Positions 15,301-21,711 of a stretch of 32,375 nt of DNA are shown here, in pieces. Position numbers and translations under genes: made by a program. The notes beneath the pieces are model-generated. The model was not told where the DNA came from and did not search any database. It saw only the letters and a list, made by a program, of their open reading frames with translations. The stretch comes from a bacterium (GTDB taxonomy: Bacteria > Elusimicrobiota > Elusimicrobia > UBA1565 > UBA9628): NCBI GenBank assembly GCA_021799485.1, contig JAJZAK010000029.1, positions 1 to 32,375 on the forward strand, written 5' to 3'. Positions within the stretch are counted from its first letter, which is position 1; each line of letters opens with the position of its first letter.

Positions 15301-15584
15301 AAGGTGAGCTTCATCACCATTTCGCCTTGGACATTCTTGTCCTCGATGGCTTTGATGTTCTCGACGTAGAGGGCCATGTACTCGAAGTAATACGTGATGA
15401 AGGCTTCCATCATCTCGGGAGTCATCCCCTCGTAGTCTTCGGCCAGATAGAGGGTGGGGATGCCGATCGAGGGCAGAATGTCTCGAGGCATCCGGGCGAC
15501 CGCCATGCCCGCCGCCAGAAGGACGCCGACGATGAGGATCACGACCGTGATGGGGCGCCGGAGGGCTGTCGCGACCAAATTCAT
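12333..15584 (-). CDS. RND-family efflux transporter permease (AcrB/CusA-like)
   Basis: The 1083-aa inner-membrane pump has the standard plan: TM1 at 11-31 (ITVVILIVGVLLAAGMAVA), a periplasmic porter domain, TM2-6, a second porter domain and TM7-12. PRDILPSI after TM1 resembles the RND entry motif. In TM4 the proton-relay region is LALSIAILVDQGIVTIEN, with D410 present but Gln at the second Asp position. In TM10 GVAGANAIMLCVFAEHARLRG lacks the Lys of AcrB-type pumps. This points away from the classical AcrB relay. It is followed by a tolC gene, but no periplasmic adaptor gene is nearby. A divergent LysR regulator shares its promoter region. Confidence 0.92.
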   Translation of the reverse strand: MNLVATALRRPITVVILIVGVLLAAGMAVARMPRDILPSIGIPTLYLAEDYEGMTPEMMEAFITYYFEYMALYVENIKAIEDKNVQGEMVMKLTFNEGTDIAAVLAEMSAFATRALAFMPPGIFPPFLIHLDAGSLPVGDVVVSYRDTGLQRGELSLDELSHLQDEAMNRVRPYFATLPGLSSPAPFGASEPTVVLFTDPKKLKKHFLSPLDVAKAMNTGEVVLPPGNIYSGPNYPMVSANYYARNFQDLKAVPLRLATVPTVTLGDVAKIKFVSNIQRGYAEYNGRRCAYLPVVKVGNASTLDVVDGVKTALPTFRELVPKNMNVNYVFDQSVYVVEAIKSLFTEGLLEAFLVGLVVFLFLRDFKSVFLVCSNIPLALMGGLLLLWLAGQTVNIMTLGGLALSIAILVDQGIVTIENIFSHLGRGKSIAKASFDGATETVTPNLLATGCIMAVFLPALFMKEVARALFVPLSLSVGFALLCSFVLSSSFVPISAIWIQIKAHEGHVDGPFERFRRFYTKALSVLMRARSLVVASYLAAASLAAFWVFTHIGRDIFPPAETSQFRMHLSAPAGSSIETTEALTNQVLAIVKKIVGPGADTIGYVGMQSPDYAANLIYQFTSGPEESIVNVDLPKEKKWNIPAIKEQLRKQIAKDVPQMSVSFEPSDLVSQILAQGSPTPIELAVTGTDFKADRAYADKFLARIKTLPGFRDVRYEEPLDYPAAKIRIDRYKAGTLGFTVDKIADSVENYTMSSRYNHRTFWADLAHGVGYMVQTQIDQHLTDSLKKLKNMLIPLHNGDLYGGAVPLKNFATVSTGTIVGEYDRLNGEREIMLSANLYNLDLGHASKMVEDVIKDLAKERPRGVWVQLRGEAPALNSLFSGLRTGLIMAVVVILILLAAYFQSPALAATVLSTTPAVLLGCGGILMLTGDTLNIQSYIGIIMCLGVAGANAIMLCVFAEHARLRGKNAAEAAIEGASQRLRPILMTAIAMLAGMLPMALGLSESGKQSAPLGRAVFGGLLMATAATLLILPCFYAVLRRKASIKTPSMHPHDPTGNYYEPERAAAAAPDGHSSAIVDDTKEKGA

Positions 15585-15601
15585 AAAGTCTTATTAGCGG
15601 T

Positions 15602-15630
15602 AGTGTAGTGAATAGCATGATATTTGTAAA
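15602..15630 (-). promoter_or_regulatory. Sigma-70 promoter of the RND-tolC operon
   Basis: On the minus strand TTTACA (15625-15630) and TACACT (15602-15607) are 17 bp apart. The predicted start near 15595 leaves about 10 nt before the RND ATG, and no Shine-Dalgarno is visible. The -35 is face-to-face with the lysR -35. Confidence 0.55.
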
Positions 15631-15653
15631 GACAATGATGGAAATGGTATACA
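15624..15653 (+). promoter_or_regulatory. Sigma-70 promoter of the lysR gene
   Basis: TTGTAA (15624-15629) and TATACA (15648-15653) are 18 bp apart. The predicted start near 15660 is about 6 nt before the ATG at 15666. The region is A/T-rich compared with its surroundings, as expected for a shared LysR-controlled divergent promoter. Confidence 0.5.
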
Positions 15654-15665
15654 TTGTATTAATAA

Positions 15666-16574
15666 ATGGAATCCTTGAATTACCGCCATCTATTCTATTT
15701 CTGGCGCATCACCAAGGCGGGCTCGATCGCGAAGGCCCGTGAGGAACTGGGTCTTTCCCAGCCCGCTCTGAGCTTGCAGTTGAAGCGCCTGGAGCGTGAT
15801 CTGGGGAAAAAACTCCTCGCGCGCGGCCGATCCGGAGTGGAGCTCACGCCCGAGGGCCGCTTCGTCTTCGATCATTGCGAGAGGATCTTCCTCCATGGGG
15901 AGAGGCTGGCGGCGGCCTTGCGCGGCAAGCCCGGGTTGGACGGCTCGGCCTTGTCGATCGGGCTCGCCCGCCCCGTCTCCGGCGAGTTCGTTCTTCCGAT
16001 CATGCGCTTCGTGAAATCGGAGAGGCCGGAACTGCAGGTCCGGCTCGTCGAGGGGACGGTCGACGACATGGAGGAGCGGCTGCGGCGCGGGGGAGTCGAT
16101 GTCGTCATCGCCGACCAGGATTTCGCGGCGCGCTCGGGCGGCGCCTTCCGCAGCCGTCTTGCGGGCCGCTTCCCGATCCGGTTCATGGCGGCGCCGGGCC
16201 TCGCGCGACGGCTTGGGTCATTTCCTCCCAAGCAGGCCGCGGTCCCCATGATTTTCCGCAGCCCCGACGCCTCGGTACGGCGCAAGCTCGAGGATTACCT
16301 GCGCCGCCGGGGCGGCCAAATCAACGCCCTGGTCGTGGCGGAAATCGACGACCCCGACCTTATTCGGGAACTAGCCGCGGACGGGGCCGGGGTCGCGGCT
16401 CTCAACGCCTATGCCATCAAGAGGAGTTCGGCAAGCCGGCGGCTCGCGCCGGTCTGGGGGAGCGAGCCGAGGATCGAGGAAGACGTCTGGATCATCTCCT
16501 CCGCGAGGGAGCATCCCGACCCCGCGGTCCGCGGCATTATCGGCCCCCTTCTCACGAAGTTTTCCCTGACATAA
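15666..16574 (+). CDS. LysR-family regulator, NhaR-like
   Basis: The 302-aa protein begins LNYRHLFYFWRITKAGSIAKAREELGLSQPALSLQLKRLERDLGKKLLARG, a LysR winged helix with the YRHLFYFW opening typical of the NhaR branch. The effector-binding half shows a LysR substrate fold (LSIGLARPVSGEFVLPIMRF, then GGVDVVIADQDFA). It is divergent from the RND-tolC operon with overlapping -35 boxes, so it probably controls that pump and itself. The inducer is unknown. The ATG has no ribosome site and lies about 6 nt from the predicted transcription start. Confidence 0.9.
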   Translation: MESLNYRHLFYFWRITKAGSIAKAREELGLSQPALSLQLKRLERDLGKKLLARGRSGVELTPEGRFVFDHCERIFLHGERLAAALRGKPGLDGSALSIGLARPVSGEFVLPIMRFVKSERPELQVRLVEGTVDDMEERLRRGGVDVVIADQDFAARSGGAFRSRLAGRFPIRFMAAPGLARRLGSFPPKQAAVPMIFRSPDASVRRKLEDYLRRRGGQINALVVAEIDDPDLIRELAADGAGVAALNAYAIKRSSASRRLAPVWGSEPRIEEDVWIISSAREHPDPAVRGIIGPLLTKFSLT

Positions 16575-16587
16575 TCGTCATCCAGGC

Positions 16588-16617
16588 TTTACAACGGCCA
16601 ACAGGCCTGCGTATGCT
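16588..16617 (+). promoter_or_regulatory. Candidate promoter of the OmpR-family regulator
   Basis: TTTACA (16588-16593) and TATGCT (16612-16617) are 18 bp apart. The predicted start is about 8 nt before the ATG at 16632, again a very short leader. Confidence 0.45.
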
Positions 16618-16631
16618 ATAACTATCGGGTC

Positions 16632-17318
16632 ATGGCTAGAATCCTCAGCGTCGAAGATGACGCCGATCTGCAGCGCGTCATCGGACGCGCCCTCTTTCGC
16701 GAGGGCTACGAGATGCATTACGCCTGGAACGGCCGGGAGGGTTTTGAGAAGGTTCTTTCGATCAACCCCGACTTGATCCTGCTCGATTTGATGCTTCCCA
16801 TCATGAACGGGGTTGACTTTTTAAGGAAGCTCCGGGAACAAAAGTCCGTCAAGGACATACCGACCGTCGTCGTGACCTCCTATGGCGACGAGGCCGACAT
16901 GCTCAAATGCGCCATGGAGACCATGGGCGCGGCCGCCTGCCTGCGCAAACCCGTCCAAATCCAGGAATTAACCCGTCTCATCAAGGGAGTTCTCGGGCAA
17001 TCCCCCCAGCGCGCGGCCGCGGAACGCGAGGCCCCTAACATCACCAAGGGCCAAATTCGAGCCGACCCGCGATTTCAAACCGTTTGGATCAATGACCGGC
17101 TGGCTTCGACTCTTCCTCCCAAGGAGTTTGCCCTCCTTAAAGAACTGATGGCGGGCGCGGGTCCAGTTTCCCGCGGCGAACTCTTGAAAGCCCTGGGCTA
17201 TGCTCCTTCCCAGGTGGACGCCTTAAAACAAGCGATCCATCGGCTTCGCCGCTCCCTCGCCTCCACAGAACGGCGCCGCATCAAGACGACCTCCGACGGC
17301 TACGAACTCCTAGGGTAG
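16632..17318 (+). CDS. OmpR/PhoB-family response regulator
   Basis: The 228-aa protein has an N-terminal receiver domain with the acidic pair in SVEDDADLQ (9-10). The phosphoacceptor is D52 in LILLDLMLP, with the switch Thr in VVVTSYG and K106 in CLRKPVQ. The C-terminal winged helix (about 145-228) contains LPPKEFALLKELMAGAGPVSRGELLKAL and VDALKQAIHRLRRSL as the recognition region. It is the only DNA-binding response regulator near the kinase island, so it may be its transcriptional output. Direct repeats that look like its type of binding site lie just downstream at 17374-17390. No kinase overlaps it directly. Confidence 0.92.
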   Translation: MARILSVEDDADLQRVIGRALFREGYEMHYAWNGREGFEKVLSINPDLILLDLMLPIMNGVDFLRKLREQKSVKDIPTVVVTSYGDEADMLKCAMETMGAAACLRKPVQIQELTRLIKGVLGQSPQRAAAEREAPNITKGQIRADPRFQTVWINDRLASTLPPKEFALLKELMAGAGPVSRGELLKALGYAPSQVDALKQAIHRLRRSLASTERRRIKTTSDGYELLG

Positions 17319-17350
17319 CCGCAGAAAGCAAGGGCTTCTGCGGCTTTGTC
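17317..17350 (+). terminator. Probable intrinsic terminator after the OmpR-type gene
   Basis: AGCCGCAGAA (17317-17326) pairs perfectly with TTCTGCGGCT (17336-17345) around a 9-nt loop, followed by a short T stretch (TTTGTCC). The stem starts inside the stop codon. The weak U-tract limits confidence. Confidence 0.55.
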
Positions 17351-17373
17351 CGTTGCCTGCGACAACTTTTATG

Positions 17374-17390
17374 GGTGACATTTGGTGACA
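17374..17390 (+). promoter_or_regulatory. Heptamer direct repeat, candidate OmpR/PhoB-type operator
   Basis: GGTGACA (17374-17380) is repeated exactly at 17384-17390 with a 3-bp spacer, so the period is one helical turn. OmpR/PhoB-family regulators bind direct heptamers spaced at 10-11 bp. The site lies about 10 bp upstream of a possible -35 (TTGCTG, 17400) and directly after an OmpR-type gene. Binding is inference. Confidence 0.45.
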
Positions 17391-17399
17391 AGCGGCTCA

Positions 17400-17428
17400 T
17401 TGCTGGTATCCGAAAGCACTGGTAAATA
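17400..17428 (+). promoter_or_regulatory. Candidate promoter of the signalling island
   Basis: TTGCTG (17400-17405) and TAAATA (17423-17428) are 17 bp apart in the only A/T-rich stretch before the first receiver gene at 17492. Confidence 0.38.
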
Positions 17429-17491
17429 AAAATCGTAAGGACCGACCTCGCGCGTTCGCGGCCTTCCTTCCGAATGAGGACAAGGATCAAC

Positions 17492-17983
17492 ATGTCAGAA
17501 CTCCAGAAACCATCGGTCAAGGCGCTTCTTGTAGCGGACGACGACGACGACGATTATCTGCTCACGCGGAAGGCGCTTCACGACACTCAATACGCGGGAG
17601 AGCTTTTTCGCGTCAAGGACGGCATCGAACTCATCGAGTTTCTTTTGAAAAAAGTCGAGGAAATCGGGGCGGCGTCCGACGAAGGATGTCCCCACCTTCT
17701 TATCCTTCTCGACCTTAATATGCCCCGCAAGGACGGCCGCCAGGCCTTGAGCGAAATACGCGCGAATCACGTTCTGCGTTGCCTCCCCATCGTCATTTTG
17801 ACGACCTCGAACGCGACCGCGGATATCAATTTGGCCTACGAACTCGGCGCCAATTCCTATGTTCGCAAGCCGTCGAGCTACGCGCGGTTCGCGGGGTTGC
17901 TGAAGATCATCGTGGAGTATTGGTTCGAGGCGGTCGAGTGGCCGATCGGTCGGCCGTCGGCGGCGAGGTGGCAAGTTTTGTGA
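17492..17983 (+). CDS. Single-domain response regulator (Rcp1-like receiver)
   Basis: The 163-aa receiver has no output domain. The acidic cluster is VADDDDDDYLL (15-24), the phosphoacceptor is D74 in LLDLNMPRKDG, the switch residue is T104 or T105 in VILTTSN, and K126 lies in YVRKPSS. The extended loop before D74 and the NMPRKDG motif are typical of Rcp1/phytochrome-type shuttle receivers. I use the ATG at 17492 (AAGGA upstream); an ATG at 17474 is also in frame. The stop overlaps the GTG of the next kinase gene, so the two are coupled. It is probably a phosphate carrier between kinases. Confidence 0.92.
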   Translation: MSELQKPSVKALLVADDDDDDYLLTRKALHDTQYAGELFRVKDGIELIEFLLKKVEEIGAASDEGCPHLLILLDLNMPRKDGRQALSEIRANHVLRCLPIVILTTSNATADINLAYELGANSYVRKPSSYARFAGLLKIIVEYWFEAVEWPIGRPSAARWQVL

Positions 17984-19527
17984 ATCCCAATCAGCCGGAG
18001 AGGGTCATTAAAGGCCTCTTGATCGACGACGACCCGGAAGACAGCCTCCTCATCATGCATTACCTGGCGACCCCGGATTGGCCTTCCTTTAAATTCGTTT
18101 TTGACTGCGCCGAGACGCTCGAGTCGGGCATCGAGATGCTTGACGAACACGGCGCCGACGTCATCCTGCTCGACATGTCGCTTCCGGACAGCCGGGGCTT
18201 GGAGACCGTCTCCCGGGTTCTCGCGCGCTCCCACGACGTCCCCATCGTCGTCTTGACGGGGCTGTCCGATGAGAAGGTAGGCGTCGAGGCCCTCAAGCTC
18301 GGGGCCCAGGATTTCCTGGTCAAGGGCTCTTTCGACGTCTACGCCCTTAAGCGCGCCATCGGCTACGCTGTCGAGCGCTACCGCCTGCAGGCAAGCCTGC
18401 GCGGCCTCGTCGAGCGCGCTCCCGACGGCGTCGCGATTGCCGATGAGGAGGGGAAGATCGTCTACGTCAACGACAAGGCCGAGGTCCTATTGGGTCGCAG
18501 GAAGCCGGAGCTCCTGGGCCGGCCCTTCGAGGCCTCCGTCTCGGGGGAAATGAAAATCGCCGCGGAGGGAGGCGCGCGGATTCTTGAGGTGCGCTTGGTC
18601 GACACCGATTGGCGGGACAGGCCGGCGCGGCTTGCCTGGCTGAGGGACATCACGGAACTGCGTCGCATGGAGCAGCTCAAGGCCGAGGTTCGAGAGAGGC
18701 GGAGGCTTGACGAGATCAAGGACCAATTCATCAGCGCGGTTTCGCATGAGATGCGCAACCCCCTGACCATCATCAAGGCCGCCTGCTCGAACCTTCGGGA
18801 AGGGCTTTGCGGCTCCTTGTCCCAGGAGCAAGAAAAAATCGTCGGGATTCAAAACAGGAATATTCAACGCCTCCAGAAAATCGTGGACAACATCCTCGAC
18901 CTTTCGCGCCTGGAGTCGGGCCGGGCCGAGATTCGCTATCGGGCCGTCGAGGCGGCGGAGGTCATTCATGACGTCACGGGGGGGTTCAAGATGCTGGCGG
19001 CGGGCCGTCGCCTCTCGATCGACGAGGATATCGAGGAGCCCCTGCCGCCTGTCCACGCCGATTCGGATCTCTTCGCGCAAGTGCTGAGCAACCTTGTCGA
19101 CAATGCCGTACGATTCGCGAAGAGCCGCATTCTCATCCGCGCGGGCTCCGTGGACGGCGCCCGTCCGCAAGCTTCGCGGGGCTTTCCCGAGGAGCGCGGA
19201 AAGGGCGCTTCCAAGACCGCGCCGATGGCGTCGGCGGCGGGCGTTATCGAGAAACACCGCTATGTCCAGTTCTCGGTGGAAGACGACGGCCCGGGCGTCC
19301 CAGAGGACCGGGTCGGAGAGCTTTTTAATAAATTCGTCCAGATCAGCCGACGTTCCGACGGCCATGGCTACAAGGGAACAGGCCTAGGGCTGGCTATCTG
19401 CAAAGAGATCATCGAGCGCCAGGGAGGGAGCATTTGGGCCGAACCGGGCGATGGGCGCGGCGGGAGATTTTACTTTACGCTCCCCAGCCATCATGAAGAG
19501 GACGCCGCACACGGGAGGAAACCATGA
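17980..19527 (+). CDS. REC-PAS-histidine kinase
   Basis: This is a 515-aa cytoplasmic kinase with an N-terminal receiver. The receiver holds LLIDDDPEDS (13-22), D65 in VILLDMSLPD and K115 in DFLVKG. A PAS-like domain (about 140-225, APDGVAIADEEGKIVYVN) follows. HisKA has H256 in FISAVSHEMRNPL. HATPase (about 365-510) has the N box LSNLVDNAVRFAKS, G1 VEDDGPGVPE and G2 GTGLGLAICKEI. No membrane segment is seen. I choose the GTG at 17980, which overlaps the previous stop as GTGA. The frame is open further upstream, but that part is antisense-like overlap with the receiver gene. It likely receives phosphate on its REC domain and senses through PAS. Confidence 0.93.
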   Translation: MNPNQPERVIKGLLIDDDPEDSLLIMHYLATPDWPSFKFVFDCAETLESGIEMLDEHGADVILLDMSLPDSRGLETVSRVLARSHDVPIVVLTGLSDEKVGVEALKLGAQDFLVKGSFDVYALKRAIGYAVERYRLQASLRGLVERAPDGVAIADEEGKIVYVNDKAEVLLGRRKPELLGRPFEASVSGEMKIAAEGGARILEVRLVDTDWRDRPARLAWLRDITELRRMEQLKAEVRERRRLDEIKDQFISAVSHEMRNPLTIIKAACSNLREGLCGSLSQEQEKIVGIQNRNIQRLQKIVDNILDLSRLESGRAEIRYRAVEAAEVIHDVTGGFKMLAAGRRLSIDEDIEEPLPPVHADSDLFAQVLSNLVDNAVRFAKSRILIRAGSVDGARPQASRGFPEERGKGASKTAPMASAAGVIEKHRYVQFSVEDDGPGVPEDRVGELFNKFVQISRRSDGHGYKGTGLGLAICKEIIERQGGSIWAEPGDGRGGRFYFTLPSHHEEDAAHGRKP

Positions 19528-19949
19528 GAAAAGCAGGGGCCATTGAGAAGGAATTTATGGTTGAGAAAGCGGCAGCGGGTCGGCCGCTGGTCCTGATGGT
19601 GGACGACGACCCAGACTTCCAGACCATTGTGCGGGACTGGCTCAAGGATTCCTATGAGCATATTGGGCTCGCGGACGGCGAGGAACTTATCAACGAGATC
19701 GACGGATTGGAGCCCAATCTCGTCATCCTCGACGTGCGCATGCCGGGGCCCGATGGATTCAAGCTCTGCGAGCAAATTCGTTCGGACCGCCGCTTTTCGC
19801 ACTTGCCGGTCCTTTTCCTGACAGGATGCAAGGAGGATGAGGATTTCATGAGGAACCTCTCCGTAGGCGGCACGGCCTACCTCACGAAGCCCGTCACGCG
19901 CAAGCGGCTGTTATCGACGGTCAAGGATCTGCTTGAAAAATATAGTTGA
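19524..19949 (+). CDS. Single-domain response regulator
   Basis: The 141-aa stand-alone receiver has the acidic site LMVDDDPDF (24-32), D70 in VILDVRMPGPDG, T100 in LFLTGC and K122 in YLTKPV. A strong GGAGG sits 5 nt before the ATG, which overlaps the upstream kinase stop by 4 bp. It has no output domain, so it acts by protein contact or as a relay intermediate. The next gene starts 4 nt after its stop. Confidence 0.92.
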   Translation: MRKAGAIEKEFMVEKAAAGRPLVLMVDDDPDFQTIVRDWLKDSYEHIGLADGEELINEIDGLEPNLVILDVRMPGPDGFKLCEQIRSDRRFSHLPVLFLTGCKEDEDFMRNLSVGGTAYLTKPVTRKRLLSTVKDLLEKYS

Positions 19950-19953
19950 GACC

Positions 19954-21708
19954 ATGTTCAGGGCAAGGGAAATGGAGGGGGGAGGCGGCGGCTCGGCGGT
20001 GCCGGAGGGGGATGCCTTCTGGAGGCGCGCCGCATGGACGGCGGCGCTGGCGGCGGTCTATTTTGTGGCCGGGCGTCTTTCGTTGCGTCTTTCTTTCCTC
20101 CCCTCCCTCGCGACCCCGGTGTGGCTGCCTTCCGGCATCGCGGTGGCGGCGCTCCTTCTCGGGGGAGGCTGGCTGTGGGCCGGTGTTTTCCTAGGATCCT
20201 TGTTCGTGAGCGCCGCCTCCGGGCAGTCGGTTTGGATCGCCTGTCCAATCGCCGCGGGGAACGTCCTCGAGGCATGGCTCGGGGCTTGGGCGGCGCGGCG
20301 CCTCGCGGGCGGGAAAGAGGCCTTGAGCCACCCTCGCGGCGTCGCGGTTTTCACTCTTTTGTCGGGCTTCGGCGCCGCTCTCGCGAGCGCGGCGATCGGC
20401 GCGGCGAGCCTCTGCGTGGGACGCTTGCGGCCGTGGGAGCGCTGCGGCAGCATCGGGCTTTCCTGGTGGCTCGCCGACGCGGCGGGCATCGTCGTCGTCG
20501 CCCCTCTTCTCATCCTCGCGGCAACCGAAAAATTCGGGCGCTGGAGCAAGGAAAAAAGCGCCGAGGCGGGGCTCCTTTTCGCGGCCGTCATTCTGACGGG
20601 GTGGGCCGTCCTTGGGGGCGCTCCGGCGGCGCGGAATTACCCTCTGGATTTTCTCTGCCTGCCCGTCGTCCTCTGGCCCGCGTTCCGGTTCGGACGGAGG
20701 GAGACGGCTTTCACGGCTCTCCTGCTCTCGGGCGCCGCCGTGGGAGGAGCCCTACGCGGGCACGGGCCTTTTTTCAGGAGCGACGTGTTCGAGACCGTGC
20801 TGCTTCTTCAGATTTTTTGCGCCATCACGGCGGCCGCGGCGCTCGCGGTCTCCTCGGTGGTCGACGAGCGGCGCAGGGACCAAGAAATCCTTCAAGGCTC
20901 CCGCCGGACGCTCGAGGAGGCGGTGCGTTCCCGCACGGAGAGCCTGACAAGGACCTTAAACGAGCTCCAGGACGAGATCGCCCGGCGAGGACTCGTCGAA
21001 ACGGCGCTTGAGCGCCGGACCCGGGAGCTTGCCAGCTCCAACCAGGAGCTCCAGCAGTTCGCGTCCGTGGTCTCCCACGAACTCCAGGAGCCCTTGCGAA
21101 AGATCCTGACCTTTGGCGATCTTCTCAAGACCATGGCCGCCGACCCGCGCCGGGAGGAATGGGAATACGCCGAGCGCATGGAAGACTCGGCCCGGAGGAT
21201 GCAGCGGTTGGTGGAGGGGATCCTGGAGTTATCCCGCACGACCGGAGAGACGCCGCCTCTGGCGCCTGTCGATTTGGGGGAGGTCGCCCGCGAGGTGGCC
21301 TCCGATTTCGAGCCCCTGGTCGCCGAGATGGGAGGAAACATCTCGATCGGGCGGCTTCCGATTCTTAACGCCGACCGCCTCCAAATGCGCCGACTCTTTT
21401 CGAATCTCATCTCGAACGCCTACAAGTTCCGCAACAAAGCGGGGGCTCCCTCGATTAGGATTTCGGCCGAGGATGCGCGGGACGGATTCGTGCGCATCCT
21501 GGTCGAGGACAACGGGATCGGCTTCGAGGAAGAGTTCGCCGAGACGATCTTCAAGCCCTTCGGCCGGCTGCACCGCCGCACGGATTACGAAGGAAGCGGC
21601 CTGGGCCTCGCCATTTGCCGCAGGATCGCGATGCGGCACGGCGGGGACATCGCGGCGAAGGGCCGCCCGGGCCAGGGCGCCGTTTTTGTCGTGACTTTGC
21701 CGGTTTGA
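19954..21708 (+). CDS. MASE1-type membrane sensor histidine kinase
   Basis: The 584-aa protein has an N-terminal integral membrane sensor of about eight segments (25-305). It carries MASE1 features such as WLPSGIAVAALLLGG and the WWLADAAGIVVVAPLL segment. A coiled coil (305-365) leads to HisKA with H375 in FASVVSHELQEPLRKI, the SHELQEPLR variant common in phytochrome-type kinases. HATPase follows with NLISNAYKFRN, VEDNGIGFEEE and GSGLGLAICRRI. The only membrane-anchored member of the island, it is a candidate entry point for an external or membrane signal. The start could also be the TTG at 19933 or the ATG at 19975; none has a strong ribosome site. Confidence 0.9.
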   Translation: MFRAREMEGGGGGSAVPEGDAFWRRAAWTAALAAVYFVAGRLSLRLSFLPSLATPVWLPSGIAVAALLLGGGWLWAGVFLGSLFVSAASGQSVWIACPIAAGNVLEAWLGAWAARRLAGGKEALSHPRGVAVFTLLSGFGAALASAAIGAASLCVGRLRPWERCGSIGLSWWLADAAGIVVVAPLLILAATEKFGRWSKEKSAEAGLLFAAVILTGWAVLGGAPAARNYPLDFLCLPVVLWPAFRFGRRETAFTALLLSGAAVGGALRGHGPFFRSDVFETVLLLQIFCAITAAAALAVSSVVDERRRDQEILQGSRRTLEEAVRSRTESLTRTLNELQDEIARRGLVETALERRTRELASSNQELQQFASVVSHELQEPLRKILTFGDLLKTMAADPRREEWEYAERMEDSARRMQRLVEGILELSRTTGETPPLAPVDLGEVAREVASDFEPLVAEMGGNISIGRLPILNADRLQMRRLFSNLISNAYKFRNKAGAPSIRISAEDARDGFVRILVEDNGIGFEEEFAETIFKPFGRLHRRTDYEGSGLGLAICRRIAMRHGGDIAAKGRPGQGAVFVVTLPV

Positions 21709-21711
21709 GCC

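Noticed and set aside
17779-17979. Upstream extension of the REC-PAS kinase frame
   Set aside because: It overlaps the preceding receiver gene in another frame. The receiver domain begins just after the GTG at 17980.
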